DNA of 64,000 nt from Akkermansiaceae bacterium. GTDB taxonomy: Bacteria; Verrucomicrobiota; Verrucomicrobiia; Verrucomicrobiales; Akkermansiaceae. Positions 1 through 10,879 of this stretch are shown here, piece after piece; positions within the stretch are counted from its first letter, which is position 1, and every line of letters begins with the position of its first letter. Below the pieces are notes generated by a model. That model was not told the origin of the DNA and made no database searches. It saw only the letters and a program-made list of their open reading frames with translations. The DNA lies in assembly GCA_013041925.1 (NCBI GenBank), contig JABDRB010000013.1, positions 307,644-371,643 of the forward strand, written 5' to 3'. The translations under genes were made by a program, and so were the position numbers.

Positions 1-39
1 CATACAGACACAATGACCCGACCCTCGTAATTTTTTAGG

Positions 40-67
40 TTGGAGTTCCCTATTTTGGCCTTAAAAT
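40..67 (+). promoter_or_regulatory. Candidate sigma-70 promoter, possibly leaderless
   Basis: A TTGGAG -35-like hexamer at 40-45 and a TAAAAT -10-like hexamer at 62-67 are separated by 16 bases. The start codon of the next gene is at 75, seven bases after the -10 box, so transcription would begin at or next to the ATG. This is a match by eye to the general bacterial consensus; it has no experimental or comparative support here. Confidence 0.35.
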
Positions 68-74
68 ACCGACC

Positions 75-1403
75 ATGGGTAAGACACACTCCAAAACTCC
101 CCTCATCTTCTTCATCACCGTCATCATCCTGATGACGATTGCCACCTTATTGCTCGTCAACAAATGCGCTACCCATACGCCAACCACGGATGATGGACCC
201 TCATCAACCAGCCCTCATCCAACCAACAACGACTCAGACGACATAACCCTGACACCCGAAGGTAACCACGTGGATGATAAAAATACGAACCCCTACGGCA
301 GCCCCACGGACCTCATCGGACATATCAGCGAGCTTGCGATTCAAGCCAATGACACCGGCGACATCAATCCGCTCGTCGCCCTGCTTGGCCAGGGCACCCT
401 CACTCCCACACAAACCAAGCAACTCAGAGAGCTAGCCGTTGCATCCCGGATGAAACTTGACCCCACCACACCCTTCTCATCCATCCAAGGGCTCAACAAT
501 CGATGGTCACTCAATCTTGCCAATCGCAACCGCATCTTCCTCGACCTCACCAAGGCAGCCGATGGCAGGTGGCTAGTTAACCGCATTACTCTGCCCAACC
601 ACCAAGGATCCCTGACAAAGCAACCCAAAAAAACCACAGACCCAGCAACCTCCGACGAGGAAAAAAAAGCCGCCGCCATTGTCCAAAGCTTCCTTGCGTC
701 CATTATGCAACTCGATCCCGCATCCGCCCGCCAATATATCGACCCGACCAAGATATCATACGCAAAGCTTGCGGGGCTCTGCATTCTTTTTGAGGAAGGA
801 AAATACCAATTCATCGAAAAAAAGGCGCTGCGTAACATGTTCCTCCGCAACACCTCAGCCGGATGGATCGCCCGTATCAAAACACCCGATACCGACCAAC
901 CCGCCATGTTTGCCATCAACACCAAACGCCAAGATGCGCAATCTGCTTGGAAAATTACCGAGATCAACCTCAATCAACTCCTCACCGACTACGTCAACCG
1001 AGTCTCAGGAGGCGACATCCATTACAAGCCCCTGATCAAAAACCCTAAGGGAGGTGACGCCTTGGTCATCTATTTTGATCTTAATTCCAATCAACTCACA
1101 ATACGCACACAGCGCCAACTCATCATCGTCGCCAAACTCCTCAAAACAGATGCGCAACGAAAACTCACCATTTCAGGCTACACCGACGCGCTCGGATCTG
1201 ATGCCTACAACCTCGTTCTCTCTGAAAAAAGAGCCCGTCAAGTGATGCTGTTTCTCTCCAAAAATGGGGTCAATCCGGCACAGATGAACATCGCAAGCTT
1301 CGGAGAAGCCCAACCACGCGTGCCCAATACCTCTGCAGATGGCTCCGATGCCCCCGAAGGCCGACGCGTCAACCGACGCGCTGAAATCCTCCTCGACTTC
1401 TAG
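75..1403 (+). CDS. OmpA-family C-terminal domain protein, membrane anchored
   Basis: A 442-residue protein. Residues about 9-28 form one hydrophobic segment without a lipobox cysteine, so it is probably an uncleaved inner-membrane anchor or signal. A Thr/Pro/Asp-rich linker follows, then a middle region (about 80-310) I do not recognise. The last ~110 residues are an OmpA-like peptidoglycan-binding domain: it opens with IYFDLNSNQL, contains the GYTDALGSDAYN segment and LSEKRA, and ends with the GRRVNRRAEI signature. Such domains hold a protein against the cell wall. The stop codon is two bases before the ATG of the downstream M23 peptidase, so the two are very likely co-transcribed and work together on peptidoglycan. 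The role of the middle region is unknown. Confidence 0.85.
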   Translation: MGKTHSKTPLIFFITVIILMTIATLLLVNKCATHTPTTDDGPSSTSPHPTNNDSDDITLTPEGNHVDDKNTNPYGSPTDLIGHISELAIQANDTGDINPLVALLGQGTLTPTQTKQLRELAVASRMKLDPTTPFSSIQGLNNRWSLNLANRNRIFLDLTKAADGRWLVNRITLPNHQGSLTKQPKKTTDPATSDEEKKAAAIVQSFLASIMQLDPASARQYIDPTKISYAKLAGLCILFEEGKYQFIEKKALRNMFLRNTSAGWIARIKTPDTDQPAMFAINTKRQDAQSAWKITEINLNQLLTDYVNRVSGGDIHYKPLIKNPKGGDALVIYFDLNSNQLTIRTQRQLIIVAKLLKTDAQRKLTISGYTDALGSDAYNLVLSEKRARQVMLFLSKNGVNPAQMNIASFGEAQPRVPNTSADGSDAPEGRRVNRRAEILLDF

Positions 1404-1405
1404 CC

Positions 1406-2248
1406 ATGCCCAAATCTGCCAATCAACAACGCCTCCTCTACTGCTTTGTCGCCGCTGCCTGCATCACCCTCTTGGGTATCGCAACCCTCGGCTATTTGCG
1501 CAGCAAAAATGATCGGAGTGTCCCCGTCAAATCATTGGATTCTTGGCAAGTCGCAGATGCCCCGCTCGGCTTCCCTCTCCCATCGCCTAGTGAAACCACC
1601 GCCCCATTCGACCCTCGTTTCATCCAACTCACCGCCTTCGAGCGAGCCACCATCCCCACCGCTACCCGTATGGCTCCTCCCATGGGGACGGAAGCCGCGG
1701 GCCTCACCTATAATGCCCAACCCTTCTGGAGCCTCAACACACAGCGCGGAGGGCACCACACAGGTGACGACATCAACGGCATCGGCGGCATGAACACCGA
1801 TCTGGATGACCCCGTCTACGCCATTGCCAACGGACTCGTCGTCTACCGAGGCCAACCTTCTCCTGGCTGGGGAAAAACCCTCATCCTCGCCCACCGCACC
1901 CCTCAGGGCCAAATTCTGCTTTCGATGTATTCCCACCTCCACCAAAATAACTCCCCCTATGGCGACCTCGTCCACCTCGGAGAAACCATTGGCACGGTGG
2001 GCACAGCCAACCTCAACTACCTCGCGCACCTCCACCTCGAAATGCGCGACAGCACAGGCATCTATATCGGCCCTGGCTATAACGCCCATCAAGGCGAGTG
2101 GATGAACGCTGCGGAAACCATCAAATCTCACACGAGTTCAAATCCAACCCATATCCACCCATCCCCACTCTCCATCATTTTATCAGAACGTCTCAAATTG
2201 AAAAATGAACGCCTCTCCATAAAAAATCAATCCGATGTCACAAAATAG
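1406..2248 (+). CDS. M23-family (LytM-type) zinc metallopeptidase
   Basis: A 280-residue protein with an N-terminal hydrophobic segment (about 11-31), so it is probably anchored in the inner membrane facing the periplasm. The peptidase domain spans about 110-225. Zinc ligands are visible as GGHHTGDDI (H118 and D122 of the H-x3-D motif) and AHLHLEM (H208, H210), and the conserved YSHLH element is at 175-179. These match active LytM endopeptidases, which cut peptidoglycan cross-bridges. It starts two bases after the OmpA-domain gene, which suggests a wall-bound pair. The tail after about residue 240 is short and unstructured. Both halves of the active site are intact, so it is unlikely to be a degenerate regulator such as EnvC or NlpD. 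Confidence 0.88.
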   Translation: MPKSANQQRLLYCFVAAACITLLGIATLGYLRSKNDRSVPVKSLDSWQVADAPLGFPLPSPSETTAPFDPRFIQLTAFERATIPTATRMAPPMGTEAAGLTYNAQPFWSLNTQRGGHHTGDDINGIGGMNTDLDDPVYAIANGLVVYRGQPSPGWGKTLILAHRTPQGQILLSMYSHLHQNNSPYGDLVHLGETIGTVGTANLNYLAHLHLEMRDSTGIYIGPGYNAHQGEWMNAAETIKSHTSSNPTHIHPSPLSIILSERLKLKNERLSIKNQSDVTK

Positions 2249-2462
2249 AGTATCATATTCAAGTGCTGATGCACACCTCCCACCTCCAGTTACTCAAACA
2301 CCGCGAGAGACCCCGATCAAAACACATTGCGAACTAAGCATCTTCCCGTGGATTACCTCAGATAGTTAATATGCCTTAAAATTATGCTTCCACCGAGGCT
2401 TTCTCTGAATTAAACCTAAAACCGTCACTCAGCCTGCCCTGAAAAGCCGACCACCTCACACT

Positions 2463-5129
2463 ATGAGTAGCGATACCGATCCCACAGATTTCACACCACC
2501 AGAATTGGAGGAAATCGCCGACCTCCTTCCCTCGTATGAAATACTCTCATTCATCGCCAAAGGAGGCATGGGTGCCGTCTACATGGCACGTCAAAAATCG
2601 CTCGATCGAATCGTCGCCATCAAAATCCTGCCACGTCACTTCGGCGAAGACCCCGATTTTAGAAATTCCTTCGAAACTGAAGCGAAGAGCATGGCAAAGC
2701 TCAACCACCCCAACCTCATCGGCATCTATGATTTTGGTCAAATCGATGGCCTTCTCTACATCATCATCGAAATGGTTCATGGGAAATCCCTCTACCACTC
2801 CGCCTATGAAAAAATCATCGACCCCATGGAGGCGGCGCGGATCGTCATAGAAATTTGCAATGGCCTCGCACACGCGCACAAACACGGCATTCTCCACCGT
2901 GACATCAAACCAGCCAACATCCTACTCGACCCCAGTGCCTCCCCAAAAATCGGAGACTTTGGACTCGCGCGCGCGGTTGGTGACCATGAATCGGACTCTG
3001 CCTTTGGAACTCCAGGATACACCGCACCAGAAGTCGTCCACGACCCCTCTGCCGTAGATGAAAGCACCGATGTCTACTCCGTGGGCGCTATCCTCTATCA
3101 ACTTCTCACCAGTAAACTTCCCGACGAAAATTACATCCCGGCCGCCACCCTTGTGCATTGCGATTTCAGATTCGACCAAATCATCAAAAAGGCGATGAAC
3201 CCGTCACCCAGCATGCGCTACCGTGATGCCCAAGAGATGGCAGACGCCATCAACAAAATCGTCAACTCCCATTCCCCCGCCCGCTCGACATTAATCCAAG
3301 CCGCTCCCAAATCCGCTTCATCCATCGCGCGAGCACCCATCACCCCGACTCGCAAGTTAGCTCACGATCCAACAACACGCTCACTCAACACCAGCATAAC
3401 CCCACAGAATAAAGCCACTGGTTCACCTAAACTCGCTCACAACCCAACAACAGGTTCACTCAATACCAACCTCAGAGCGAGAACTCCCTCTCCCCAAGTC
3501 AAAACAGACGCCAACGCACCCTTCGTGCGTAATATCATCGTCATTATCGTCCTGCTCGCCGCGATCGCCATCGCGTGGGAAGGCTTGAAGGTTGTCCGGG
3601 CCAACCGTGCCGAAGAAGATGAAAAAACAGCCATCGCCAACAAAGAGAAAGCGCTGAAGGATGCTGCCGAAAAAAGAAGAAAAGCAGAGGCCCGCCAAGC
3701 CAAGAATCAAAAAAACCGCACCCCTCCTCCCAAACGCCACCCCGAAGTTCAAACACCCCGCGAATCACTCTCGCAACTTCGTCCGTTACTCATCTCCGGT
3801 TCGCGAAACAGAATGCCCAAAGGCACCATCACGCTCGGGGGGCACGCACGCCTCTATATCGATAAGTCAATGACATGGCACCAAGCCCGTGCCTTTTGCG
3901 AAAACCACGGCGGCCACCTCTCTATCCTCCGCGATGCCTCCGACCTCCAATGGCTCAGCGAAAATTTGGAATCTGACCAAGTCGTCTGGCTTGGCGCCGG
4001 TAGTGCCGGCAACGGAAGTTGGAGCTGGATTGACGGAACCCCTTGGAACCAAAAAATCCGTAACACCTCCAAAGCATCCTACGTCAGTGTCGATGATACA
4101 GGTGTCCTCAACCCTCAACCCGCTCAAACCAGAAATGGCTTCTTCATCGAATGGAATATGGACGGCAGTACCCCTGCCTCTCTCATCAACCAACTCAAAC
4201 GCTGTGCGGACTCCATGTCCAGCGAGCAACCACAGTTCCCTGCAGGAACCACCTCCTACGATAACCGTCACTACCTCATCATCGAGCAATCTGGCGATTG
4301 GCAAGCCGCCTATGACCTAGCTACTCTGGCAGGAGGCACCCTAGCCACGCCTTCCAACCCAAACGAAAATCAGTGGATGCTCAGTTTCGCTGCATCTTCT
4401 CTGAAAAAAAATCATGCCTGCTGGATCGGAGGCATCCGCAAAGCCAACCAGCCATGGGCATGGGCAACAGGTGAACCATGGTCATTCGCCAAATGGGGCG
4501 ATGGCTTACTCGACGAAGACGCCGCCACGGCTAGCGCATGCGCGATCACCGCATCACAAACATGGGACGACCACGCCATCGACACCCGGCTACCCTATTT
4601 CCTCATCGAGTGGAGCAACGACCACCAAGGTCAAGAAGCCCTCAATCCTACCAGAACTGCGCAGCCCAGAGGGATCGCGCCCATCCGCAAAAAAGCGGCC
4701 AGCCTCATTCAAGGCATCCAAAAAAACTACGAACGCCAATTCACAAGCAACATCAAAGGGTATGAACAGGAACTCAACAACTTCAAACGTAGCCTGACTT
4801 TAAGCCAGCAGCGACTCTACATCCCCATGATCCTCGATATGCAAACGGACTACGAAAATAACCGCATTTCAGAGGGGATAGCGCGTGATGGAATGCCGGA
4901 GAAATTGGTTCAGATCCGCGATAGTCGACTCAAACGTCAGGATGAAAAAGAAGCCAAATTGATTGCCGAAATTGAAAACCTTCGAGCAAAATACCGCAAA
5001 AACCTCTACATCATCTACCAGGACAATCATAACAAAGGCCTCACATCACTGCAGCCGGAGATCCAAAGGGAAATCGATGAAACCAAGAGTAGCGACGACT
5101 TCATCAATCACATTTTGGATTCTCAATAA
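2463..5129 (+). CDS. Transmembrane Ser/Thr protein kinase with two C-type lectin-like domains
   Basis: An 888-residue protein. Residues about 25-270 form a Hanks-type kinase: glycine loop AKGGMGAVY (32-40), Lys54 in VAIK, catalytic HRDIKPANIL with Asp147, DFG at 165-167 and APE at 188-190, so it should be active. A Ser/Thr/Pro-rich juxtamembrane linker holds an internal direct repeat (298-310 and 323-335). One transmembrane helix lies at about 357-373, followed by a charged helix. Two C-type lectin-like domains follow (about 456-565, with FCENHGGHLS and WLGAG, and about 598-718, with CWIGG, WATGEPW and FLIEWS). The last 150 residues are predicted coiled coil. In PVC bacteria such kinases act as transmembrane sensors; inference: external ligand or sugar binding controls cytoplasmic phosphorylation. 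The gene stands alone, about 210 bases after the M23 gene. Confidence 0.88.
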   Translation: MSSDTDPTDFTPPELEEIADLLPSYEILSFIAKGGMGAVYMARQKSLDRIVAIKILPRHFGEDPDFRNSFETEAKSMAKLNHPNLIGIYDFGQIDGLLYIIIEMVHGKSLYHSAYEKIIDPMEAARIVIEICNGLAHAHKHGILHRDIKPANILLDPSASPKIGDFGLARAVGDHESDSAFGTPGYTAPEVVHDPSAVDESTDVYSVGAILYQLLTSKLPDENYIPAATLVHCDFRFDQIIKKAMNPSPSMRYRDAQEMADAINKIVNSHSPARSTLIQAAPKSASSIARAPITPTRKLAHDPTTRSLNTSITPQNKATGSPKLAHNPTTGSLNTNLRARTPSPQVKTDANAPFVRNIIVIIVLLAAIAIAWEGLKVVRANRAEEDEKTAIANKEKALKDAAEKRRKAEARQAKNQKNRTPPPKRHPEVQTPRESLSQLRPLLISGSRNRMPKGTITLGGHARLYIDKSMTWHQARAFCENHGGHLSILRDASDLQWLSENLESDQVVWLGAGSAGNGSWSWIDGTPWNQKIRNTSKASYVSVDDTGVLNPQPAQTRNGFFIEWNMDGSTPASLINQLKRCADSMSSEQPQFPAGTTSYDNRHYLIIEQSGDWQAAYDLATLAGGTLATPSNPNENQWMLSFAASSLKKNHACWIGGIRKANQPWAWATGEPWSFAKWGDGLLDEDAATASACAITASQTWDDHAIDTRLPYFLIEWSNDHQGQEALNPTRTAQPRGIAPIRKKAASLIQGIQKNYERQFTSNIKGYEQELNNFKRSLTLSQQRLYIPMILDMQTDYENNRISEGIARDGMPEKLVQIRDSRLKRQDEKEAKLIAEIENLRAKYRKNLYIIYQDNHNKGLTSLQPEIQREIDETKSSDDFINHILDSQ

Positions 5130-5154
5130 TCCCAGTCCTTTTGACGATGATCAT

Positions 5155-5169
5155 GATCGCACTGCGATC
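5155..5169. promoter_or_regulatory. 15-bp palindrome upstream of uvrA
   Basis: The sequence GATCGCACTGCGATC is a perfect inverted repeat with 7-base arms and a single central base. It lies 11 bases before the TTGACA box of the candidate uvrA promoter and 25 bases after the stop of the kinase gene. The position suits an operator, for example for a damage regulator, but it does not resemble the E. coli LexA box. The stem could also be a weak hairpin at the end of the kinase transcript; no T-run follows. Confidence 0.4.
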
Positions 5170-5180
5170 TCGTTCAAAAA

Positions 5181-5208
5181 TTGACATCCCTCTGCTCGGC
5201 CCTAGTTT
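5181..5208 (+). promoter_or_regulatory. Candidate sigma-70 promoter of uvrA
   Basis: A consensus TTGACA at 5181-5186 and TAGTTT at 5203-5208 have a 16-base spacer, implying a leader of roughly 70 bases. A second possible -10 box, TATGAT, lies at 5245-5250 but has only a T-run at the -35 position. Assigned by eye. Confidence 0.4.
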
Positions 5209-5284
5209 TTTTGTCCCTACGTTTTTTTAAAAATCGGGAGACGGTATGATTGGCAATTATCCAACGAGGTAGCATAGTGCCTGC

Positions 5285-8200
5285 GTGCCTGCTAAGAAGA
5301 CCCCAAAAACTCGCCAGAAAAAGGGTGAGACATCCCCTGATGCCATCCGTATTCACGGAGCACGTCAGCACAACCTGAAAAATCTCGATTTAGAGATCCC
5401 GCTGAGAAAACTCACCGTCATCACCGGCCCCTCAGGATCTGGAAAATCATCGCTCGCATTTCACACACTTTACGCTGAGGGCCAACGCCGATACGTCGAA
5501 ACCTTTTCCCCCTACGTGCGCCAATTTCTCGACCGCATGGACAAACCCGCCGTCGATCGCATTGATGGCATCCCGGCCGCCATCGCCATTGAACAAAAAA
5601 ACACCATCCGTTCGACGCGATCCACCGTAGGAACCCTCACCGAACTTAACGACTACCTCAAGTTACTCTTCCCCTACCTCGCCGAGGCCTTCGATCCCAG
5701 CACCGGGGAGATCATCCAACCCGACCACACCGACAGCATCGCGGCATGGTGCCACGATTGCCTCGAAGACCAGCAAACTCTGGTCACCTTTCCAGTCTCC
5801 ATTCCCGCAAAGACCTCGGCATCCGATGTCTTCCCCTTACTCAATCAACAAGGCTACACCCGCATCTACCACCAAGGAAAAACCCTGCGCACCGATGACG
5901 CCAGCGCCACCGCCCCGTGGTCGAAAAACGCTCCCACCTCCATCCTCATCGTTCAAGACCGACTCAAAATCACGCCACGTAATCGCGCACGCCTCCTTGA
6001 AGCCATCGGCACCTCCCTCACCATCGGCAAAGGGAACGTGGAAATCATCTCAGACACACACCGGAAATCCTTCTCCACCCAATGGACCAACCCCGCCACC
6101 GGCTTCACACTTCGCCAACCCACCCCAGCCCTGTTTTCCTTTAATTCACCTCTCGGTGCCTGCCCGCACTGCCGAGGATTTGGCCGCACCATAGGCATCG
6201 ACCTCACCAAGGCAATCCCCGACCCCTCACTCAGCATCGAACAAGGTTGTGTCGCCCCCTTCACCACCGCACGAGGGGCGGAGTGCCAGAGCGACCTGCT
6301 CCGCGCAGCACAGACAACGGGCGTCGATATCCACACCCCATACCAAGACCTCAAAAAACACGAACGCCAATGGCTCCTCCACGGCGAACGCGATGATAGC
6401 CAAGACGCTTGGGAAAATAATGAGTGGTATGGAGTCAAAGGGTTTTTCGACTGGTGCGAAACCAAATCCTACAAGATGCACGTGCGTGTTTTTCTATCGC
6501 GCTACCGTGCCTACACCTCATGCCCCCACTGCCACGGGTCACGCCTCCAACCTGAAGCACTCTGCTTTAAAATTCATGGTAAAACCCTCCCCGACCTCTG
6601 GCTCATGCCTATCGATCAGCTGGCCGCATGGATGAAAGAAAACCTCAGCAACAAAAAAAAGAAGCACCATCCCTCTATCGACCACGCACTCACTGAGATC
6701 AACTCACGGCTTCATTACCTCTGTGAGGTCGGGCTCAGTTACCTCAACTTAGATCGACCCGCTAACACGCTCTCGGGAGGGGAAATCGAACGCGTCAATC
6801 TCACCACCTGCCTCGGGGCGGCACTCACCAACACGCTCTTTGTATTGGACGAGCCTACCGTCGGCCTCCACCAACGCGACATCAACCAACTGGTCCGCGT
6901 CATGCAGGACTTGCGCGACAAGGGAAACACCGTCGTCGTCGTGGAACACGAGGAGTCCGTCATGCTCTCGTGTGATCACCTCATCGATCTCGGCCCAGCC
7001 GCCGGCGAACACGGAGGAAACATTGTCGCCGCGATCCCCGGCCGCAAGGCTCAGCAAAAAACCATCACCCGCCAGCACCCCGAGTCGCAAACCCTCCCTT
7101 ACCTCTCAGGCCTCAAACAAATCCCCACACCCAGCCAACGCCGCAAAGCCAAGCACCACCTCCGCATCAAGGGGGCAACTAAACACAACATCAACAAGCT
7201 CGACATCGACCTCCCACTCGGTGTCATTACCTGCCTAACAGGCGTATCAGGATCAGGAAAATCAACACTCGCCCACGATATCCTCTACCTCAATCTAGCC
7301 CAACAACTCGGCATCACCGCCACCAACGATGCGGCTCCCATCAAAAAAATAACAGGCACCCAACACCTCTCCAGCGTCGAACAGGTCGACCAGTCACCGC
7401 TGACCCGCACACCACGATCGACACCAGCCGTGCACTCCGGCGCCTTCGAGGCGATCCGTCAACTCTACGCACAGACACCCAAGGCGGTCTCCGACAAACG
7501 AGCACCTGGATATTTCTCGTTCAACTCTGGAAACGGTCGATGCCAACGCTGCCTCGGCAATGGCTTTGAAAAAGTCGAAATGCAATTCCTCTCTGACCTC
7601 TATATCACCTGCCCAGAGTGCGAAGGAAAACGCTACACCCAACAAGCGCTCGATTACCACTATCAGGGGCGCCATATTGCCCAAACCCTTGCACTCACCG
7701 TCACCGAGGCCGTGGAATGGATGAATGCCCCACTCGAAAACGTCAGCAAAAAAGAACAGTCCCAACGCCAAAAAATCCAGTCCACCCTTCAACCCCTCAT
7801 CGATGTCGGGCTCGGATACCTCCGCCTTGGCCAACCCCTCAACACCCTCTCCGGCGGCGAGTCCCAGCGCCTCAAACTTTGTAAAATACTGACCGACGCC
7901 GCTCCCACCCAAACGGGCAAATCTCCCAAAACCCAACGCCTCACATCCTCCCCCCGCCTCCTGATCCTCGATGAGCCCACCACCGGCTTGCACTTCACTG
8001 ATATCGAAAAACTCCTCGGTGTCTTCCATCGGCTCACCGAGGCAGGCCATAGCTTGCTTGTCATCGAACATAACCTCGATGTCATCCGGTCAGCCGACCA
8101 CATCATCGACCTCGGACCTGGACCTGGAAACAAGGGCGGCAACATCGTCTTCACCGGCACTCCCGAGGAAATTCTCAGCAGTCAAACGGCAACCGCCAAG

Positions 8201-10789
8201 GCCCTCACACCCGATAAGAGCCAGAGAAAAACCAGCCAGACAAGCACACGAAAAGCAGCAGCCAGCCCGAGCCGAAATGCCATTGCTATTTCCGGCGCCC
8301 GCGAACATAACCTGAAAAACATCTCCGTGGATATTCCGCGCGACGAACTCGTTGTTGTCACCGGCCTCTCCGGGTCCGGGAAATCCACTCTCGCATTCGA
8401 TATCGTTTTTGCCGAAGGGCAACGCCGGTTCCTCGACTCGATGTCACCCTACGCACGGCAGTTTGCCGGGCAGCTGGAAAAACCCGACATCGATCGCATC
8501 ACCGGCCTGCCACCCACCGTCGCGATCGAGCAACGTGTGTCACGTGGCGGCGGAAAATCGACCACTGGCACGGTCACAGAAATCTACCATTTCCTTCGGC
8601 TTCTCTACGCCAAACTCGGCGTCCAACACTGCCCAGATTCCGGTGAAGCCGTGATCTCCCAAACGCAAGATGCCATTGAGAAAAAAATGAAGGCACTCCG
8701 TCAAAAACACCAAAAACTTCGCTTGCTCGCCCCCTTAGTCCGCGCCCGAAAAGGCTACCATACCGATGTCGCAAAAACGGCCGCACGCCGAGGAATCAGC
8801 CACTTATTCGTGGATGGCAAGCTGACCGCCACCGACGGATTTCAAGCGCTCAAACGCTATGTGCCACACGATATTTACGCCGTGTGCGAAACCGTCGAAC
8901 AAGCACTCACACTGGGTCGAGGCCACTGCTCTGTCCTCACCCGTTCCAACCAACCCAACCTTCTCAATTTCTCCACCGCCCGTGTCTCCCCTGTCACGGG
9001 GAAATCCTTCGATGACCCCGATCCGCACCACTTCTCCTTTAACTCACACCGAGGATGGTGCCCGTATTGCCGCGGCTACGGCACCGTGAGTGGATCTGGG
9101 ACTTCCACACCCAGCCGTAAAAAAAACGACGGATACAACTCCGAGTTCGAAGCTGAAATCCACGAAAACCTCACGTCATCCGACCCCACCCACAGACATC
9201 CATGCCCAGAGTGCCACGGCGCACGGCTCCGTGAAGAGTCACGCCACGTCCTAATCCACGGCAAAGCAATCCACCAGATCAATAACCACTCCGTCGTCGA
9301 TTCCATCCAATTATTCGAGCAATGGAAATTCACAGGACGCGACCACATCATCGCCCGTGACATCCTCCCCGAAATCATCCAGCGACTCCATTTCCTCCAT
9401 CACGTTGGCCTCGGATACCTGCAACTTAACCGATCTGCCGACACCCTCTCAGGTGGCGAATCCCAACGCATCCGACTCGCCGCCCAGCTCGGGTCAAATT
9501 TACGTGGTGTCCTCTACGTGCTCGACGAGCCCACCATCGGACTGCATCCACGCGACAACATCAAACTGCTCGACACTCTGGAAGCGCTCCGTGACCGAGG
9601 CAACTCATTGTTAGTTGTCGAGCACGACGATGAAACAATCGCGCGCGCCAGCACGCTCATCGAGCTCGGCCCTGGGGCTGGCATCTTGGGAGGAGAACTG
9701 ATCAAGTCCTCAACCAAGAATACTAACAAGCCGACAACTCACACTTACCCACGCCGCAAAATCCCCAAGGTGTCCGACAAAAAAGGATGGATCAAACTCA
9801 CTGATTGCCACGCCAACAACCTTCAACATATCAACGCACGCATCCCACTCACATGCTTGACCGTGCTCACCGGCGTCTCAGGCTGCGGAAAATCATCCCT
9901 GATGCGCGGCTGTATCTCGACCATCTTCGACCGTAAAAAACCATCACAAACGTATCAATCCGCCTCAGGCCATACCCACATCAAGCATTGCTTCGAGGTC
10001 GATCAGACACCGATCGGTAAAACATCCCGCTCCTGCCCAGCCACTTACGTCAAACTTTTCGACACCATCCGCCAGCTCTTTGCTCAGATCCCCGACGCAC
10101 GAACTCGCGGGTTCACCGCCTCGCGATTCTCCTTTAACAACAAGGACGGCCAGTGCCCCGAGTGTAAGGGGAATGGTCGTATCAAACTCGAAATGGACTT
10201 CCTGCCCACCACCTGGGTGCCATGTGAAGCCTGCATGCAGATGCGTTATAATCCAGCCACTCTCGATGTGCGTTATCAGGGAAAAAACATCGGTGAAGTT
10301 CTCCAGATGAGCATCCGCCAAGCCGCCGATTTCTTCGCCGCCGTGCCCAAACTCCACCGCACACTCGGACTGCTCAGCGACACCGGACTCGGCTACCTCC
10401 AACTCGGCCAACCCAGCCCTACTCTCTCCGGCGGCGAGGCTCAGCGCATTAAACTCGTCGCCGAACTCACCAAAGGACGTAAATCAGTCAGTAAAGCCAC
10501 ACTCCAAAACAATAACCTCTACCTGATCGAGGAACCGAGCATCGGCTTACACCAAGAGGATGTGGAAAAATTAATCGATGTGCTCCACCGACTCGTCGAT
10601 GAAGGCCACACCGTGATTGTCATCGAACACCACACCACCATCATGGCAGAAGCGGACTACATCATCGATATCGGCCCCGAAGCCGGGGAAAAGGGCGGTA
10701 ACATCGTGAGCCAAGGACCGCCCGAACACGTCGCCAAGTCGAAAACATCCCGAACCGCCCCGTTCCTTCAATCCGCACTTCGGCCGTGA
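5285..10789 (+). CDS. uvrA: Excinuclease ABC subunit A, tandem double-length form
   Basis: UvrA recognises bulky DNA lesions and loads UvrB in nucleotide excision repair. This 1834-residue protein is about twice the usual ~940 and is a head-to-tail fusion of two complete UvrAs. Four Walker A motifs are visible: GPSGSGKSS near residue 48, [18 protein letters not shown] and GVSGCGKSS. Four LSGGE ABC signatures follow, and there are several CxxC zinc-finger elements in each half (for example [32 protein letters not shown]). The halves differ clearly in sequence, so this is an old duplication and not an assembly duplication. Double UvrAs are known from Chlamydiae and other PVC bacteria. The start is GTG at 5285; no upstream in-frame start exists. 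A weak GAGG lies 16 bases before it. Confidence 0.95.
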   Translation: MPAKKTPKTRQKKGETSPDAIRIHGARQHNLKNLDLEIPLRKLTVITGPSGSGKSSLAFHTLYAEGQRRYVETFSPYVRQFLDRMDKPAVDRIDGIPAAIAIEQKNTIRSTRSTVGTLTELNDYLKLLFPYLAEAFDPSTGEIIQPDHTDSIAAWCHDCLEDQQTLVTFPVSIPAKTSASDVFPLLNQQGYTRIYHQGKTLRTDDASATAPWSKNAPTSILIVQDRLKITPRNRARLLEAIGTSLTIGKGNVEIISDTHRKSFSTQWTNPATGFTLRQPTPALFSFNSPLGACPHCRGFGRTIGIDLTKAIPDPSLSIEQGCVAPFTTARGAECQSDLLRAAQTTGVDIHTPYQDLKKHERQWLLHGERDDSQDAWENNEWYGVKGFFDWCETKSYKMHVRVFLSRYRAYTSCPHCHGSRLQPEALCFKIHGKTLPDLWLMPIDQLAAWMKENLSNKKKKHHPSIDHALTEINSRLHYLCEVGLSYLNLDRPANTLSGGEIERVNLTTCLGAALTNTLFVLDEPTVGLHQRDINQLVRVMQDLRDKGNTVVVVEHEESVMLSCDHLIDLGPAAGEHGGNIVAAIPGRKAQQKTITRQHPESQTLPYLSGLKQIPTPSQRRKAKHHLRIKGATKHNINKLDIDLPLGVITCLTGVSGSGKSTLAHDILYLNLAQQLGITATNDAAPIKKITGTQHLSSVEQVDQSPLTRTPRSTPAVHSGAFEAIRQLYAQTPKAVSDKRAPGYFSFNSGNGRCQRCLGNGFEKVEMQFLSDLYITCPECEGKRYTQQALDYHYQGRHIAQTLALTVTEAVEWMNAPLENVSKKEQSQRQKIQSTLQPLIDVGLGYLRLGQPLNTLSGGESQRLKLCKILTDAAPTQTGKSPKTQRLTSSPRLLILDEPTTGLHFTDIEKLLGVFHRLTEAGHSLLVIEHNLDVIRSADHIIDLGPGPGNKGGNIVFTGTPEEILSSQTATAKALTPDKSQRKTSQTSTRKAAASPSRNAIAISGAREHNLKNISVDIPRDELVVVTGLSGSGKSTLAFDIVFAEGQRRFLDSMSPYARQFAGQLEKPDIDRITGLPPTVAIEQRVSRGGGKSTTGTVTEIYHFLRLLYAKLGVQHCPDSGEAVISQTQDAIEKKMKALRQKHQKLRLLAPLVRARKGYHTDVAKTAARRGISHLFVDGKLTATDGFQALKRYVPHDIYAVCETVEQALTLGRGHCSVLTRSNQPNLLNFSTARVSPVTGKSFDDPDPHHFSFNSHRGWCPYCRGYGTVSGSGTSTPSRKKNDGYNSEFEAEIHENLTSSDPTHRHPCPECHGARLREESRHVLIHGKAIHQINNHSVVDSIQLFEQWKFTGRDHIIARDILPEIIQRLHFLHHVGLGYLQLNRSADTLSGGESQRIRLAAQLGSNLRGVLYVLDEPTIGLHPRDNIKLLDTLEALRDRGNSLLVVEHDDETIARASTLIELGPGAGILGGELIKSSTKNTNKPTTHTYPRRKIPKVSDKKGWIKLTDCHANNLQHINARIPLTCLTVLTGVSGCGKSSLMRGCISTIFDRKKPSQTYQSASGHTHIKHCFEVDQTPIGKTSRSCPATYVKLFDTIRQLFAQIPDARTRGFTASRFSFNNKDGQCPECKGNGRIKLEMDFLPTTWVPCEACMQMRYNPATLDVRYQGKNIGEVLQMSIRQAADFFAAVPKLHRTLGLLSDTGLGYLQLGQPSPTLSGGEAQRIKLVAELTKGRKSVSKATLQNNNLYLIEEPSIGLHQEDVEKLIDVLHRLVDEGHTVIVIEHHTTIMAEADYIIDIGPEAGEKGGNIVSQGPPEHVAKSKTSRTAPFLQSALRP

Positions 10790-10879
10790 TCAATTCCTCC
10801 ACGGGTGCAGCCACAATCCACCACGATCCATCCATTACGTTTTGACAGCATCCCCCCGGTGGCTTATTTTCCACCTGAC

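Noticed and set aside
7394..8071. 225-codon open frame antisense to uvrA
   Set aside because: It lies wholly inside the strongly supported uvrA coding region; long antisense frames arise there from the C-rich codon use. Its translation shows no domain.
5285..10789. Assembly duplication creating the double UvrA
   Set aside because: The two halves differ throughout in nucleotide and protein sequence, so it is an ancient tandem fusion.
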